This document shows positions 43,494-52,187 of a stretch of DNA of 64,000 nt, piece by piece. The notes under the pieces were generated by a model. That model worked only from the letters and a program-made list of their open reading frames with translations, did no database searches and had not been told where the DNA came from. This DNA comes from CAWCDJ01 sp963794265 (GTDB lineage: Bacteria; Acidobacteriota; Terriglobia; Bryobacterales; Bryobacteraceae). A program made the translations under genes and the position numbers. The stretch lies in NCBI GenBank assembly GCA_963794265.1, contig CAWCDJ010000004.1:558001-622000 (forward strand), in the 5' to 3' direction. How positions within the stretch are numbered: the first letter of the stretch is position 1; each line of letters begins with the position of its first letter.

Positions 43494-44077
43494 CTCTGTT
43501 TCCTGGCCGCCCCAGCTCTCTTGCCGCCCTTCTTACCGCCGTCGGGCCGTTCCTTCAGCAGCGCTTCGATCTGGTTCCGCAAGTTCTGCTCGTGGTCGGG
43601 TCCGAAGAAGGGTTCTTCATTGCCCTCGTGCTGCCCGCGGATGATGCCCTGCCTGTCGATAAAAGCGAGCAGCGGCATGTGCGGAATCATCATCGTGGGG
43701 TGCTGCAGGAAGTCGAGCACCTGCACTGTGTTGGTGTTGTAGCCCACGGGGAACGGCGTCTGGAACTGCTGCACAAAACCGGCGACGTTGCCCCGGGCAT
43801 TCTCTTCAATCGCGGATTCCAAAACCTGCAGCCCGTGCGGGCCAAGCTCCGACTGCAGCTTGTTCAGGTAGCCCGTGGTCCGCTGGCAGTGCGAGCACGT
43901 GGTGAGTATGAACGCCAGAACCACCACTTTCCCCCGATACTGGCTCAGGCGAAGCTGGTGGCCATTCGTGAGGCTGATGGTGAACTCCGGCGCAGGACGC
44001 GGCAGGGTTGCCCCGGCCAGTGGCGCGGCCAGGCAGATCAGCGCCATAGCGGCGATGAAGGTTCGCTGTCTTGCCAT
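43490..44077 (-). CDS. Exported TlpA/AhpC-like thiol redoxin
   Basis: 195 residues with a signal peptide (about 1-23, MARQRTFIAAMALICLAAPL). Thioredoxin-like fold: FTISLTNGHQLRLSQYRGKVVVLAFILTTCSHC with a CSHC redox motif (about 62-65), then a cis-Pro-like loop and FIDRQGIIRGQHEG. The tail is rich in Lys and Gly. It probably reduces or oxidises disulfides in the periplasm. It lies five bases downstream of the secreted peptidase gene, so the two are probably cotranscribed and may act together outside the cytoplasm. Confidence 0.88.
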   Translation of the reverse strand: MARQRTFIAAMALICLAAPLAGATLPRPAPEFTISLTNGHQLRLSQYRGKVVVLAFILTTCSHCQRTTGYLNKLQSELGPHGLQVLESAIEENARGNVAGFVQQFQTPFPVGYNTNTVQVLDFLQHPTMMIPHMPLLAFIDRQGIIRGQHEGNEEPFFGPDHEQNLRNQIEALLKERPDGGKKGGKRAGAARKQS

Positions 44078-44082
44078 ATGCC

Positions 44083-45327
44083 TCAGTGTAACTCAGGGTC
44101 TAACCCTTCAACGCTGGTCACCAGGGCGCCCTTGCGGCAGAGTTCGAAACGGCCGTCGTCACCCAGACCCTTGACGGCGTCGGGTGATTCCGGCGAAAAG
44201 GTGATTTTCTTCCACTTCTTACGCAGGATCTCCTGGTATGCCGCAAAATACTGCCGCGCGCTCTCTTCGCTGTCCCATTCCACGGCGTACCGCAGCACCA
44301 CCCGCCCGGCCTTCTTATTCTCGTCCAGTTCGAAAACCGAGCCGCGCCAGTGCGGCGCAATCGCTTCGGCGCGCTCCTTGCCGAGGTACTGCTCGATCAG
44401 GATGCCGTGCTCCAATTCTCCGAGCGAGCCGCCCACCAGGCCCTTGTACCCGCGCGGCAGCTTCGCATCGGGCAACTCCGGAGTGGATGGTTTGACGTGC
44501 TTGAAGTACTTTTCCGGATGCAGGATCTGTTGCGAGGAAAGCGGTGGATCGCGGAACACCTCGGAAAAGCCTCGCTCGCCGTCGCGCTCCACGAGCGTGT
44601 TCTGGAAAAGCATCCCCGCGGTGTAGGGGAAAACCAGCGAGCGCCTGAGGTAGAGGGGCGCGCTGTCGAAGACCGGGTAGTCCCCCCCGCCCGATTCGCT
44701 CAAAGCGCTCATCGTGCGCACCAGTGCGGGCGAATTGCGAAGGGTTTGCCCCATCTTGCGCGCCAGGTATTCGGACATCAGCCAGGTGGCCTGCCCTTCC
44801 ATTACCGCTAGCCGCGCGGTGGCGCCGTCATCGCTGTTCCGCCCCTTGCGGATGTATTTGCCCAGATTGAAATTCTGGTCGGCCAGGGCGTGCGAAAGCT
44901 CGTGGGCCAGCACCGGCTGCTGCGTCTCGGAGGGCGTCGAATCGGTGATGAACAGTTTCTTCCGGTCGTAGTCGTAGAAAGCGGCCGCCTGCTCCGTGAG
45001 CAGGTCCACCGTGCTCTTCGCCAGATCAAAGTTCTCCGGAACAAGTCCGAATTTTTTCAGAGTCAGCTCCTCGGCGCGGACGTCCTCCGGCTTGGCCACT
45101 TGTTTCACGCGCTTCTTGAGAAAGTCGTTGACTTTGTCTTTGGTGATAAAGTCGCACGGCACCGGGTGATGCAGGGTCATGCCGGATATCGTCGTAAGTT
45201 CCTTGACGATCTGGTTGGCCTGCGAGCAGACCTCCCGGGCGCGCGGATCCGTCTGGCCGAATGCCAGCCCCGCCCACAGCAAAACCGCCGCAATGACCGA
45301 AAGATACCTTTTCTGTTCAGGCTGCAA
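44083..45327 (-). CDS. Secreted zinc metallopeptidase-like protein (HExxH)
   Basis: 414 residues. The TTG start at 45327 has GGAGG four bases upstream; no ATG is close by. Signal peptide about 1-25 (YLSVIAAVLLWAGLAFG). The centre has HELSHALADQNF (about 143-154), a zincin HExxH followed by a helix, with AAFYDYDRKKLFI just before. The C-terminal half has repeated alpha/beta segments (GGSLGELEHGILIEQYLG). The third zinc ligand is not obvious. It overlaps the upstream MFS gene by 11 bases. Whether it is an active peptidase is not certain. Confidence 0.8.
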   Translation of the reverse strand: MQPEQKRYLSVIAAVLLWAGLAFGQTDPRAREVCSQANQIVKELTTISGMTLHHPVPCDFITKDKVNDFLKKRVKQVAKPEDVRAEELTLKKFGLVPENFDLAKSTVDLLTEQAAAFYDYDRKKLFITDSTPSETQQPVLAHELSHALADQNFNLGKYIRKGRNSDDGATARLAVMEGQATWLMSEYLARKMGQTLRNSPALVRTMSALSESGGGDYPVFDSAPLYLRRSLVFPYTAGMLFQNTLVERDGERGFSEVFRDPPLSSQQILHPEKYFKHVKPSTPELPDAKLPRGYKGLVGGSLGELEHGILIEQYLGKERAEAIAPHWRGSVFELDENKKAGRVVLRYAVEWDSEESARQYFAAYQEILRKKWKKITFSPESPDAVKGLGDDGRFELCRKGALVTSVEGLDPELH

Positions 45328-46627
45328 TCGCCCTCCTCTGCAAGCTCCACCCGAACGCCGCCGCCGCCGATATCGCCAGCACGCCGCCCGCCGCCACAGT
45401 CGCCCGCGCTCCGAAGCGTCCCGCCAGCGCGCCGGCAGCCAGGCTGCCGAATGGCCCCAGCCCCACCACCGTCATCGCATAAAGCGCCATCATCCGTCCC
45501 CGGTATTCATCCTCGATCAGGGTCTGGATGGTCGTATTCGCGGATGCCATCTGCTGCATCACGAAGTAGCCGATCACCCCCATGACTGCCAGCGACAACC
45601 AGAAGGAGAACGAGAAAGCGAACGCCACATAGGCCACCCCGACCGCGACACCGCTCCACACCATCACCCGGGGTAGCGCGCTCAACCGTGTCTGGCGCGC
45701 CAGCATCAGGGTCCCGATCACCGCGCCCACGCCCATCGACGCCATCAGAAAGCCCAGCCCCGCCGAACCCCTGTGAAACATATCGTCGGCGAAGAACGGA
45801 ATCAAAACCAGCAGCGGCATCCCGGATAGTGTCGCGGCTCCCATCAGCGCCAGCACCCGGCCTACCGCCCGGTTGCGGCCGGCATAGCGGAATCCGTCCG
45901 CCAGTTGGGTCCACGGAGACTGCGGGGCGGGACGCTCGAACGGGGGAAGCCGCATGGCCAAAAGGCTGCCGATCACGGCCAGGAAACTGACGGCATTCAG
46001 GAAGAAGCACATCCCCTCGCCGACCGCCGCAACCACCAGCCCGGCGATCCCCGGCCCCACCACCCGCGCGGCGTTGAACACCGCGGAGTTCAGAGAAATC
46101 GCATTGAGCAGATCCTCCTTGCTGGTCATCTGGATCACCAGTGCCTGGCGCCCCGGCATATCGAAGGCGTTGATCACCCCCAGCAAACCGGCCAGCGCCA
46201 ATACGTGCCAGACCTGCACGCGTCCGGTGAGAGTGAGGAAAGCCAGCGCCAGGGCCTGAACCATGGAAAGGATTTGCGTAACCACAACCAGCTTATGGCG
46301 CGAAATCCGGTCGGCCGCCATGCCGCCCAGAGGCCCCAGCGCAAAGACCGCGATCTGGGAGCAGAACCATGCGGTTCCGAGAAGCAACTCCGAGTGCGTC
46401 AGTCGATACACCAGCCAGCTTTGCGCCACCGTCTGCATCCACGTGCCGACCAGCGAGATTACCTGCCCGCCGATGAACAGCCGGAAGTTGCGATGCCGGA
46501 GGGCTCTGAAGGTATGCGCTAAACCTGCGGCGCTCCGGCCCGGCGCCAACTGCCCGACTGCGGCCGCCGCGGCGGCGGCCGAAAGTGCCGCGGCGGACTC
46601 TTCCCCGGATTGTTTGTCCGCCGCCAT
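45317..46627 (-). CDS. MFS exporter (MFS_3/EntS-like)
   Basis: 436 residues with about 12 hydrophobic helices. Features of the MFS_3 exporter subgroup are seen: FRALRHRNFRLFIGGQVISLVGTWMQTVAQSWLVYRLT at the start of the membrane part, the GGMAADRISRHK loop between helices 2 and 3, and DMPGRQALV after helix 4. The first 30 residues are Ala-rich and cytoplasmic. Members export siderophores or drugs by proton antiport; no siderophore genes are near, so the substrate is open. It is the promoter-proximal gene of a three-gene minus-strand set (45317, 44083, 43490). Confidence 0.9.
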   Translation of the reverse strand: MAADKQSGEESAAALSAAAAAAAVGQLAPGRSAAGLAHTFRALRHRNFRLFIGGQVISLVGTWMQTVAQSWLVYRLTHSELLLGTAWFCSQIAVFALGPLGGMAADRISRHKLVVVTQILSMVQALALAFLTLTGRVQVWHVLALAGLLGVINAFDMPGRQALVIQMTSKEDLLNAISLNSAVFNAARVVGPGIAGLVVAAVGEGMCFFLNAVSFLAVIGSLLAMRLPPFERPAPQSPWTQLADGFRYAGRNRAVGRVLALMGAATLSGMPLLVLIPFFADDMFHRGSAGLGFLMASMGVGAVIGTLMLARQTRLSALPRVMVWSGVAVGVAYVAFAFSFSFWLSLAVMGVIGYFVMQQMASANTTIQTLIEDEYRGRMMALYAMTVVGLGPFGSLAAGALAGRFGARATVAAGGVLAISAAAAFGWSLQRRAIAA

Positions 46628-46693
46628 TCTGTTATCCAGGATAATGCGCGGTACAATGGTTGATCAATTCAGCTTTCACTCAGGAGAAAACGA

Positions 46694-46825
46694 TTGGCGG
46701 ACGAGAAACTCTTTCAGGCAGAATATTTAGGCAGCGGCACCTTTTCCATCACCAAGCCCAAGCGCAAGAAGGCAAAGGCCCGGCAGAGCCAGTTGAAGAA
46801 CCCACGGCGCGGTTCGCGCAAGTAG
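46694..46825 (+). CDS. Tiny basic protein (43 aa), unknown function
   Basis: A TTG start (46694) sits seven bases after CAGGAG. The frame encodes ADEKLFQAEYLGSGTFSI and then an extremely basic tail (KPKRKKAKARQSQLKNPRRGSRK), stopping at 46825. The acidic start plus Lys/Arg-rich end resembles small ribosome- or nucleic-acid-associated proteins. The upstream gene is divergent and the downstream one convergent, so it has its own promoter. The ribosome-binding site and biased composition support a real gene; no name can be given. Confidence 0.65.
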   Translation: MADEKLFQAEYLGSGTFSITKPKRKKAKARQSQLKNPRRGSRK

Positions 46826-46827
46826 GG

Positions 46828-46950
46828 TCAGCGGCGTCCGCGGCGCTCGAGTTCCATGATCCGGAATAATCCCTCGAGCGCTACTTTCTGTATTGCAAGC
46901 GCTCCAAAAAAGCTCCCGATCAAGGCGCCGGCTATGACGACAGCTTCCAT
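46828..46950 (-). CDS. Tiny single-TM protein (40 aa), unknown function
   Basis: ATG 46950 with AGGAG eight bases upstream. The first 20 residues (EAVVIAGALIGSFFGALAIQ) form one TM helix with small-residue GxxxG-like spacing. The tail is amphipathic and basic (LEGLFRIMELERRGRR). It converges on the basic microprotein at 46694-46825 with a two-base gap. Such small bitopic proteins often modulate larger membrane proteins; the partner is unknown. Confidence 0.55.
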   Translation of the reverse strand: MEAVVIAGALIGSFFGALAIQKVALEGLFRIMELERRGRR

Positions 46951-46989
46951 CTCCCACACTCCTGCCCGTTGAACAGCAATTCACGTACC

Positions 46990-48309
46990 ATGCGGATTAC
47001 CCAGCTTATTCTTCACCCGATCGCCATTGCGGACCCTCCGCTGCGTAGTTCTTACGGGCTTCATGCACCGTTTGCGCTGCGCACGGTGGTCGAGCTCAAG
47101 ACGGATTCCGGGCTAACCGGCATCGCGGAAACCTACGGAGGCGACGGTCCCCTGGCCGGCCTGGAATCCGTGCGGACACGCGTGGAAGGAATGGATCCGT
47201 TTCAATTGGCGGGGTTAAGCCGCGATCTCACGGCCGAGGCGGTTCGCGAAACAGCGCAGGCGCCCGGTGGCCATTCACAGACCTACCTGGTGCCCGGCGA
47301 GAATCCGCTCGACCGGCACGCCCGCACTTTCGCCGCCATCGAAATCGCCTGCCTCGACCTCATCGGCAAGGCCGTCGGCAGGCCGGTCTGCGACGTGATC
47401 GGCGGAAGAGTGCGCGACGGCGTCAGCTTTTCGGCATACCTGTTCTACAAACACGGCGGTGGTGGAGGCGTGGGCGGCGACGCCCGTGAGGATGAGTACG
47501 GAGAGGTGCTCAACTCCGAAGCCTGCGTCCGCGAGTGCCGCCAGATGATCGGCCGGTACGGCTTCCGCGAAATCAAGCTCAAGGGCGGCGTGCTGGATCC
47601 CGATGCCGAGATCGCCAGCATCCGGGCATTGCGCGAGGCCTTCGGCCCATCCTATCCGCTGCGCATCGATCCCAACTGCGCCTGGAGCGTCGAAACCTCG
47701 GTGCGGGTCGGGCGTGAACTGAAAGAAGAACTGTCTGCCGGCGGCTACCTGGAAGACCCCTGCGCCACGCTCGAGGGCATGGGCGAAGTGCGGCGCCGCC
47801 TGCTTGCCGAAGATAACCATACCCCGCAGGCCAGCAACGTCGCGGTGACGTCGTTCGCGGATGTGCCGCGCGCCCGCGACCTGGATGCCGTGCAGATTGT
47901 GCTTTCGGACCCGCACTACTGGGGCGGAATGCGCAACGTGCAATACCTCTCGCACTTGACGGGAGTGCTGGGCATGGGGCTTTCGATGCACTCCAACAGC
48001 CATCTGGGCGTGAGCCTGATGGCCATGACCCATGTGGCCGCCGCGTGCCCCAACCTGACCTACGCCTGCGATACGCATTATCCGTGGCAGACCGCCGGGG
48101 ACGAAATCGTGGCGGGCGGCCGCATCCGCTTCGAAAACGGCTGCGTTCGCATCCCCGACAAACCCGGTTTGGGAGTCGATCTGGATTACGACCAGGTGGC
48201 GCGGGGCCGCGAGCGCTATGCCAAAATCCCGTTCCGCAAGCGCGACGACGAAGTCGAGATGCGGAAGCACGTGGACCCCAACTGGCGACGGAGCCTGCCG
48301 CGCTGGTAG
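46990..48309 (+). CDS. gudD: Glucarate dehydratase-type enolase-superfamily protein
   Basis: 439 residues from ATG 46990; a TTG 21 bases upstream is possible and neither has a clear ribosome-binding site. Enolase superfamily, glucarate dehydratase type: N-terminal capping domain, catalytic KxK in REIKLKGG (about 203-206), metal-binding Asp and Asn in RIDPNCAW and Glu in LEDPCATLEG, and the catalytic His in HSNSHLGVS. Length is normal for GudD (about 440). It would dehydrate D-glucarate (or idarate) to 5-keto-4-deoxyglucarate. No kdgD or garL gene is adjacent. Confidence 0.92.
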   Translation: MRITQLILHPIAIADPPLRSSYGLHAPFALRTVVELKTDSGLTGIAETYGGDGPLAGLESVRTRVEGMDPFQLAGLSRDLTAEAVRETAQAPGGHSQTYLVPGENPLDRHARTFAAIEIACLDLIGKAVGRPVCDVIGGRVRDGVSFSAYLFYKHGGGGGVGGDAREDEYGEVLNSEACVRECRQMIGRYGFREIKLKGGVLDPDAEIASIRALREAFGPSYPLRIDPNCAWSVETSVRVGRELKEELSAGGYLEDPCATLEGMGEVRRRLLAEDNHTPQASNVAVTSFADVPRARDLDAVQIVLSDPHYWGGMRNVQYLSHLTGVLGMGLSMHSNSHLGVSLMAMTHVAAACPNLTYACDTHYPWQTAGDEIVAGGRIRFENGCVRIPDKPGLGVDLDYDQVARGRERYAKIPFRKRDDEVEMRKHVDPNWRRSLPRW

Positions 48310-48315
48310 AGCCGC

Positions 48316-49725
48316 CTACGCGTCCGGCGGCGTCGGCTGCTCGTAACCGGTAAGCCCCTCGCTCGCCCGCGCGGCTTCGTAACCCGGGTTCTGCCGCGGC
48401 ATTGCCGCGCTCACCTCGGCCCGCCAGTCGCGCAGGAGTGCGTGTAATTTTTTCGCGCGATTGGCATCCTTTCGTACAAGATTACGCTGTTCGCCCGGGT
48501 CGTCCGGCAAGTGAAACAGTTCCAGGCGACTGTCTTCGTAAAACTCGATGAGCTTCCAATCGCCCAGCCTTACGGCTCCGCCGGGGCGCCCGCCCTGGTC
48601 GCTGTAATGCGGATAGTGCCAGAAGAGGGGCCGCTCCCGCAGGTTCGCACCACGCAGCGCTTGAGCCAGCGACACCCCGTCGGCGCGGCTGCCCGGCGCG
48701 CCGGTCATCTCGCAGATGGTTGGGAAGAAATCGACACTCGAAACCGGGTCGTGGTTGACGGTGCCTCCGCGGGTGACCCCGGGCCACCGTACCATAAGCG
48801 GCTCGCGGATCCCCCCTTCGTAGAGATGACCCTTTCCGGCGCGCAGCGGCGCGTTATTCGTCACCGGCGGCTTGCGGCGCCCCTGGTAGCGGACTCCGCC
48901 GTTGTCCGAGAAGAAAAAGACCGCCGTTCGCCCGGTCAGCCCGGCGTCGTCCAGCGTCTTCAGCAAGCGCCCTACCGAATCGTCCGCGCTTTCCACCATC
49001 GCGCAGTAGATCGGGTCCACGTCACCCGTGTTCCGTTTCCGGTATTTCTCGATTACTTCCCGCCGCGCTTCCAGCGGCATGTGGACGGTGAAATGCGCCT
49101 GGTAAAGGAACCACGGGCGCGCGCGGTTGTCATTGACGAAGCGCCCGCCCTCCAGCGTCAGCCGCTCGGTCAAAAACTCTCCGGGTTCCAGTTTCAGCCC
49201 CGGCAGTTCGAGAGGGCCGAAATACGTCGGCGGCTGGCCTGCCGCCGTGCCGCCGATGTTGATGTCGAAGCCGCGGTCGGTGGGCAGGTGGCCCGCGCCG
49301 CCGAGGTGCCATTTGCCTATGGCCGCGCTGCGATACCCGGCCGGCTGCAGTGTCTCCGCGAGAGTCCGGGCGTCCGCCGGCAGTTGTTGCTCGAAGGCAG
49401 GCGTCAGCAGGCGCGCGTAGGGCCACTGCTTCCGCCCCGGGATCCAATCGGTAAGGTGCAGGCGCGCCGGATATTGCCCTGTGAGAATGCTGGCGCGCGT
49501 GGGCGAGCACACCGGGCACGAAGCATAGGCGTTGGTGAAGCGCACGCTCTCCGATGCCAGTCTGTTCAAGTTGGGAGTGTCGATAAAGCGGTTGCCGTAG
49601 GGCTGGGTATCGCTCCAACCGAGGTCGTCCATCAGGACGAACAGAATGTTGAGGGGCTGCTTTGGCGCGGCCATGGCTGCCATGCCGCCCGCCACCGTCT
49701 GAAGAAACGTGCGCCGCAGCATCAT
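48316..49725 (-). CDS. Exported sulfatase
   Basis: 469 residues from ATG 49725, which overlaps the GH27 stop (ATGA); the longer open frame lies inside GH27 and is rejected. An N-terminal Arg-Arg hydrophobic signal (LRRTFLQTVAGGMAAM) suggests Tat export. Sulfatase signatures are complete: metal Asp pair in LMDDLGWSD, CSPTRASILTG (Cys in the C-x-P-x-R motif, to be matured to formylglycine, about 74-78), GKWHLG, and the late FFFSDNGG. The linked GH27 and MBL genes suggest degradation of a sulfated galactan or glycan. The FGE-like domain at 30169-31440 is TIR-fused and unlikely to be its maturase. Confidence 0.93.
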   Translation of the reverse strand: MMLRRTFLQTVAGGMAAMAAPKQPLNILFVLMDDLGWSDTQPYGNRFIDTPNLNRLASESVRFTNAYASCPVCSPTRASILTGQYPARLHLTDWIPGRKQWPYARLLTPAFEQQLPADARTLAETLQPAGYRSAAIGKWHLGGAGHLPTDRGFDINIGGTAAGQPPTYFGPLELPGLKLEPGEFLTERLTLEGGRFVNDNRARPWFLYQAHFTVHMPLEARREVIEKYRKRNTGDVDPIYCAMVESADDSVGRLLKTLDDAGLTGRTAVFFFSDNGGVRYQGRRKPPVTNNAPLRAGKGHLYEGGIREPLMVRWPGVTRGGTVNHDPVSSVDFFPTICEMTGAPGSRADGVSLAQALRGANLRERPLFWHYPHYSDQGGRPGGAVRLGDWKLIEFYEDSRLELFHLPDDPGEQRNLVRKDANRAKKLHALLRDWRAEVSAAMPRQNPGYEAARASEGLTGYEQPTPPDA

Positions 49726-51026
49726 TGCACCTTGTACATTCCCGAGCCGTGCGGCGGCACCGAAAACGCGCGGCTGTCCGCGGCGATCCCCAGGCTCTTC
49801 TGGGCCCACAGGTCGCGGACCGCGCGCTTTCCGGACAAGCCCAGGTCTTTCCACTCGACCCGGATTTCGGCGGGCTGCTCGCCCGTGTTGAACACTGCCA
49901 GGAACTTGCCTCCACCCGGCGCATCCGAAATCCAAGCCACCTGGTTGTCGCGCGCAAACAACTGTCGGGAATGGGCGCCGTGCTGGTCCGCCGCCAGCAC
50001 CCCGGCGTCGGTCAGCAGCGAGAGCGTCCACGCGTCATTGCTCGGCAGGTCTCCGCCGAACATCAGCGGCGAGCGCGCGATCGACCACAGCGTGATCAGC
50101 GTCCGCTGCTCATCGCGGGTGAAGCGCGTCTGCCGGTCGTCGCCGCGCTCGGCCCGAATTCCGATGCGGCCCAGCGGCAGCATGTCGGCGTCCGGCCAGC
50201 CGCCCGGTTTCACGTGCGCGCTCCAGCGGGCGAGCAGCGCGAACGAGTTCCGCAGGGGCGGCCACTGGTCCCAGAAATCGTCGGAGATCCGCCACAGGTT
50301 GGCATTGGCCGCGTACTGATCGGCCTTGGTGATGTCCGCGGGCCCGGGCGAAAGGCTCAGCACGGTCGGGCGCCCGCTCTTCACGATTGCGCGGTGCAGC
50401 GCTTCGATCTCATCGATGTGGAACGGTGTCGCCATGTCGTCCGCCTTGATGTAGTCCACGCCCCAGCCGGCATACATCTTGACGAGGGAATCGTAGTAGT
50501 CCTGTGCGCCCGGTTTAGTCATGTCGACGCCGTACATATCGGAGTTCCAGCGGCAGATGGACTGCTGGTTGGCGATCTCATCCGCGTGCGCCCGGCTGCC
50601 GGCTACCGGCAGGTTCGCCGTCACGGCGCGGCGCGGGATTCCGCGCATGATGTGGATTCCGAACTTCAGCCCGAGTTTGTGGATATAGGCGGCCAGCGGC
50701 TCGAAGCCGGCGCCATTCGCCGCCGACGGGAAACGGTTGACAGCCGGGATCAGCCGGCCGTACCCGTCCATGGCCAGGTCGGCGTTCGGCCGGTACCCGT
50801 GCGCTTTGGCATTCGGGTCGGACCACTGGATATCCACCACGATGTACTGCCACCCATATTTCTTGAGCTTCGAAGCCATGTAGTCGGCGTTGGCCTTGAC
50901 TTCAGCTTCGGTCACGGTGGTACCGTAACAATCCCAACTGTTCCAGCCCATGGGAGGTGTAGGCGCGATCGATTCCGCGGCAGGGAGTGACATCGCTGCG
51001 ACGAGGAGGCAGAGGAGAGGTCTCAT
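49722..51026 (-). CDS. Alpha-galactosidase (GH27), exported
   Basis: 434 residues with a signal peptide (about 1-18). GH27 signatures: TPPMGWNSWDCYG at the mature N-terminus, the nucleophile Asp in VDYIKADDMATP (about 196), the acid/base Asp in WPDADMLPLG, and a C-terminal beta domain (FLAVFNTGEQPAEIRVEWKDLGL). It cleaves terminal alpha-galactose (or alpha-N-acetylgalactosamine) from glycans. It is coupled to the sulfatase by an ATGA overlap and lies 16 bases downstream of the MBL-fold gene. No strong ribosome-binding site precedes the ATG at 51026. Confidence 0.94.
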   Translation of the reverse strand: MRPLLCLLVAAMSLPAAESIAPTPPMGWNSWDCYGTTVTEAEVKANADYMASKLKKYGWQYIVVDIQWSDPNAKAHGYRPNADLAMDGYGRLIPAVNRFPSAANGAGFEPLAAYIHKLGLKFGIHIMRGIPRRAVTANLPVAGSRAHADEIANQQSICRWNSDMYGVDMTKPGAQDYYDSLVKMYAGWGVDYIKADDMATPFHIDEIEALHRAIVKSGRPTVLSLSPGPADITKADQYAANANLWRISDDFWDQWPPLRNSFALLARWSAHVKPGGWPDADMLPLGRIGIRAERGDDRQTRFTRDEQRTLITLWSIARSPLMFGGDLPSNDAWTLSLLTDAGVLAADQHGAHSRQLFARDNQVAWISDAPGGGKFLAVFNTGEQPAEIRVEWKDLGLSGKRAVRDLWAQKSLGIAADSRAFSVPPHGSGMYKVQ

Positions 51027-51042
51027 TGAAATCGGTTACATT

Positions 51043-51900
51043 CTACCACCCGGGCGTCCATTCCCAACCGCCCGAAGGCCGCGCGGCAACTTGCCCCACG
51101 CTGGGGAACGGGAAGTGGAAGGCCATCAGGTGCATCCTCTCGGAGACCGCCCGGTCCACAAGTGCTCGGCGCGTAGCCTCGGCCGCGGCAGGGGCCAGGT
51201 CGAAGCCATTTTGCCAGCGGGGCTCCTCGAGGTGCAGCGGGTGTGCGGCGGCGTCGCAGATGTTCAACAGCCGCTCCCCTTCGGACGCGATCAGGACGGC
51301 GAGGTGCCCCGGTGTGTGCCCCGGCGCGGGAAGCACGCGCACGCCCGGCACGATCTCGGTCTCGCCCTCGATCGCTTCCAATTGAAACCGGATGGCTTCC
51401 AGGCAACCGCGCGCGGTTTCGCGGATCCGGGTTTTGTAGTCGATGGGTAATTGAAGAGGCGAGACGTCCGCCCGTCCGGTCATCCAGAACTCCCATTCCG
51501 ATTCCGCCAGGACGTGGCGCGCGTTGGGGAAGGAGGGACGCCCGCGCGAGTCGATCACTCCGCCGACATGGTCTGGGTGTGCGTGGGAGAGAATCACGGT
51601 GTCGACATCGCCCGGCCGTATGCCTTCCACTTCGAGCCGTGCCCGGATCGCACCGGCGGTTTCGAGCGACTCGCCGGCGCCGGCGTCTACCAGAATCACG
51701 TGGCGGCCGGTTTCGACCAGCAGGCACGTGAACGGGCTGAGCACCCATTCGCGGGGAAGCCGCCGGCTTTCGAGCGCCCGGCCGATCTGTTCCGAATCCG
51801 CGTCTGGAAACAGCCATGGCGTTGGGTAACAGTAGTAGCCATCGCTCAGCACTGTGCAGCGGATGGCCCCAACCGGGAAGCGGTGGGAGCCTGCGGGCAT
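51043..51900 (-). CDS. Metallo-beta-lactamase-fold hydrolase (lactonase-like)
   Basis: 285 residues. Zinc motif SHAHPDHVGG (His-x-His-x-Asp-His, about 104-113) with VDAGAG before it and PGHTPGHLAVLI and the bridging Asp in NICDAA after it: the pattern of lactonase-like MBL proteins (AHL lactonase and relatives). It may open a sugar lactone or a signalling lactone. No ribosome-binding site precedes ATG 51900; a TTGACA-like box ends 30 bases upstream, so the mRNA may be leaderless. First gene of the MBL/GH27/sulfatase operon. Confidence 0.9.
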   Translation of the reverse strand: MPAGSHRFPVGAIRCTVLSDGYYCYPTPWLFPDADSEQIGRALESRRLPREWVLSPFTCLLVETGRHVILVDAGAGESLETAGAIRARLEVEGIRPGDVDTVILSHAHPDHVGGVIDSRGRPSFPNARHVLAESEWEFWMTGRADVSPLQLPIDYKTRIRETARGCLEAIRFQLEAIEGETEIVPGVRVLPAPGHTPGHLAVLIASEGERLLNICDAAAHPLHLEEPRWQNGFDLAPAAAEATRRALVDRAVSERMHLMAFHFPFPSVGQVAARPSGGWEWTPGW

Positions 51901-51907
51901 CTATTCG

Positions 51908-51936
51908 GATGTAGCGGAAGCTGAGCCAAATGTCAA
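51908..51936 (-). promoter_or_regulatory. Possible sigma-70 promoter of the MBL/GH27/sulfatase operon
   Basis: On the minus strand TTGACA (51936-51931) is followed after 17 bases by TACATC (51913-51908). The -35 is perfect, the -10 weak. A start seven bases on would fall at or next to the ATG at 51900, giving a leaderless message, which fits the missing ribosome-binding site. Confidence 0.3.
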
Positions 51937-52187
51937 AGGAAATCGAGAGAGGGACTCCGGAAGGGGTGGGATCGCTCCGTAGGAGCTGGCAGGGCGTCTG
52001 GCAGATATTGAGGTCAGCTTGGGGAAGAAAGCAGGCCGAATTCCCTCTCACCCACACGGTATACCGAGGACTTCCGCCACTCCGATTTTCTTTTTTCAAC
52101 TACAAGAAAATAAAAGAGAAATGATTCCGGAAATCCTGTGACCGGCACACCCTCGGGTCCACAATTCCCAGACGCCCGAAACTTGCC
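51937..52187. other. Intergenic stretch, no gene seen
   Basis: About 250 bp between the MBL promoter region and the end of the oxidoreductase gene. It contains an A/T-rich segment (52087-52122) unusual for this GC-rich region, but no gene, and no hairpin with a T-run that I would call a terminator. Confidence 0.4.

Noticed and set aside
50032..50319. Long plus-strand frames across 48511-50990
   Set aside because: They lie antisense to the sulfatase and GH27 genes and have shadow-frame composition; the minus-strand frames carry all catalytic motifs.
51023..52099. Large minus-strand frame over the MBL gene
   Set aside because: It is Arg/Pro-rich with no motif, whereas the 51043-51900 frame has a full HxHxDH site.
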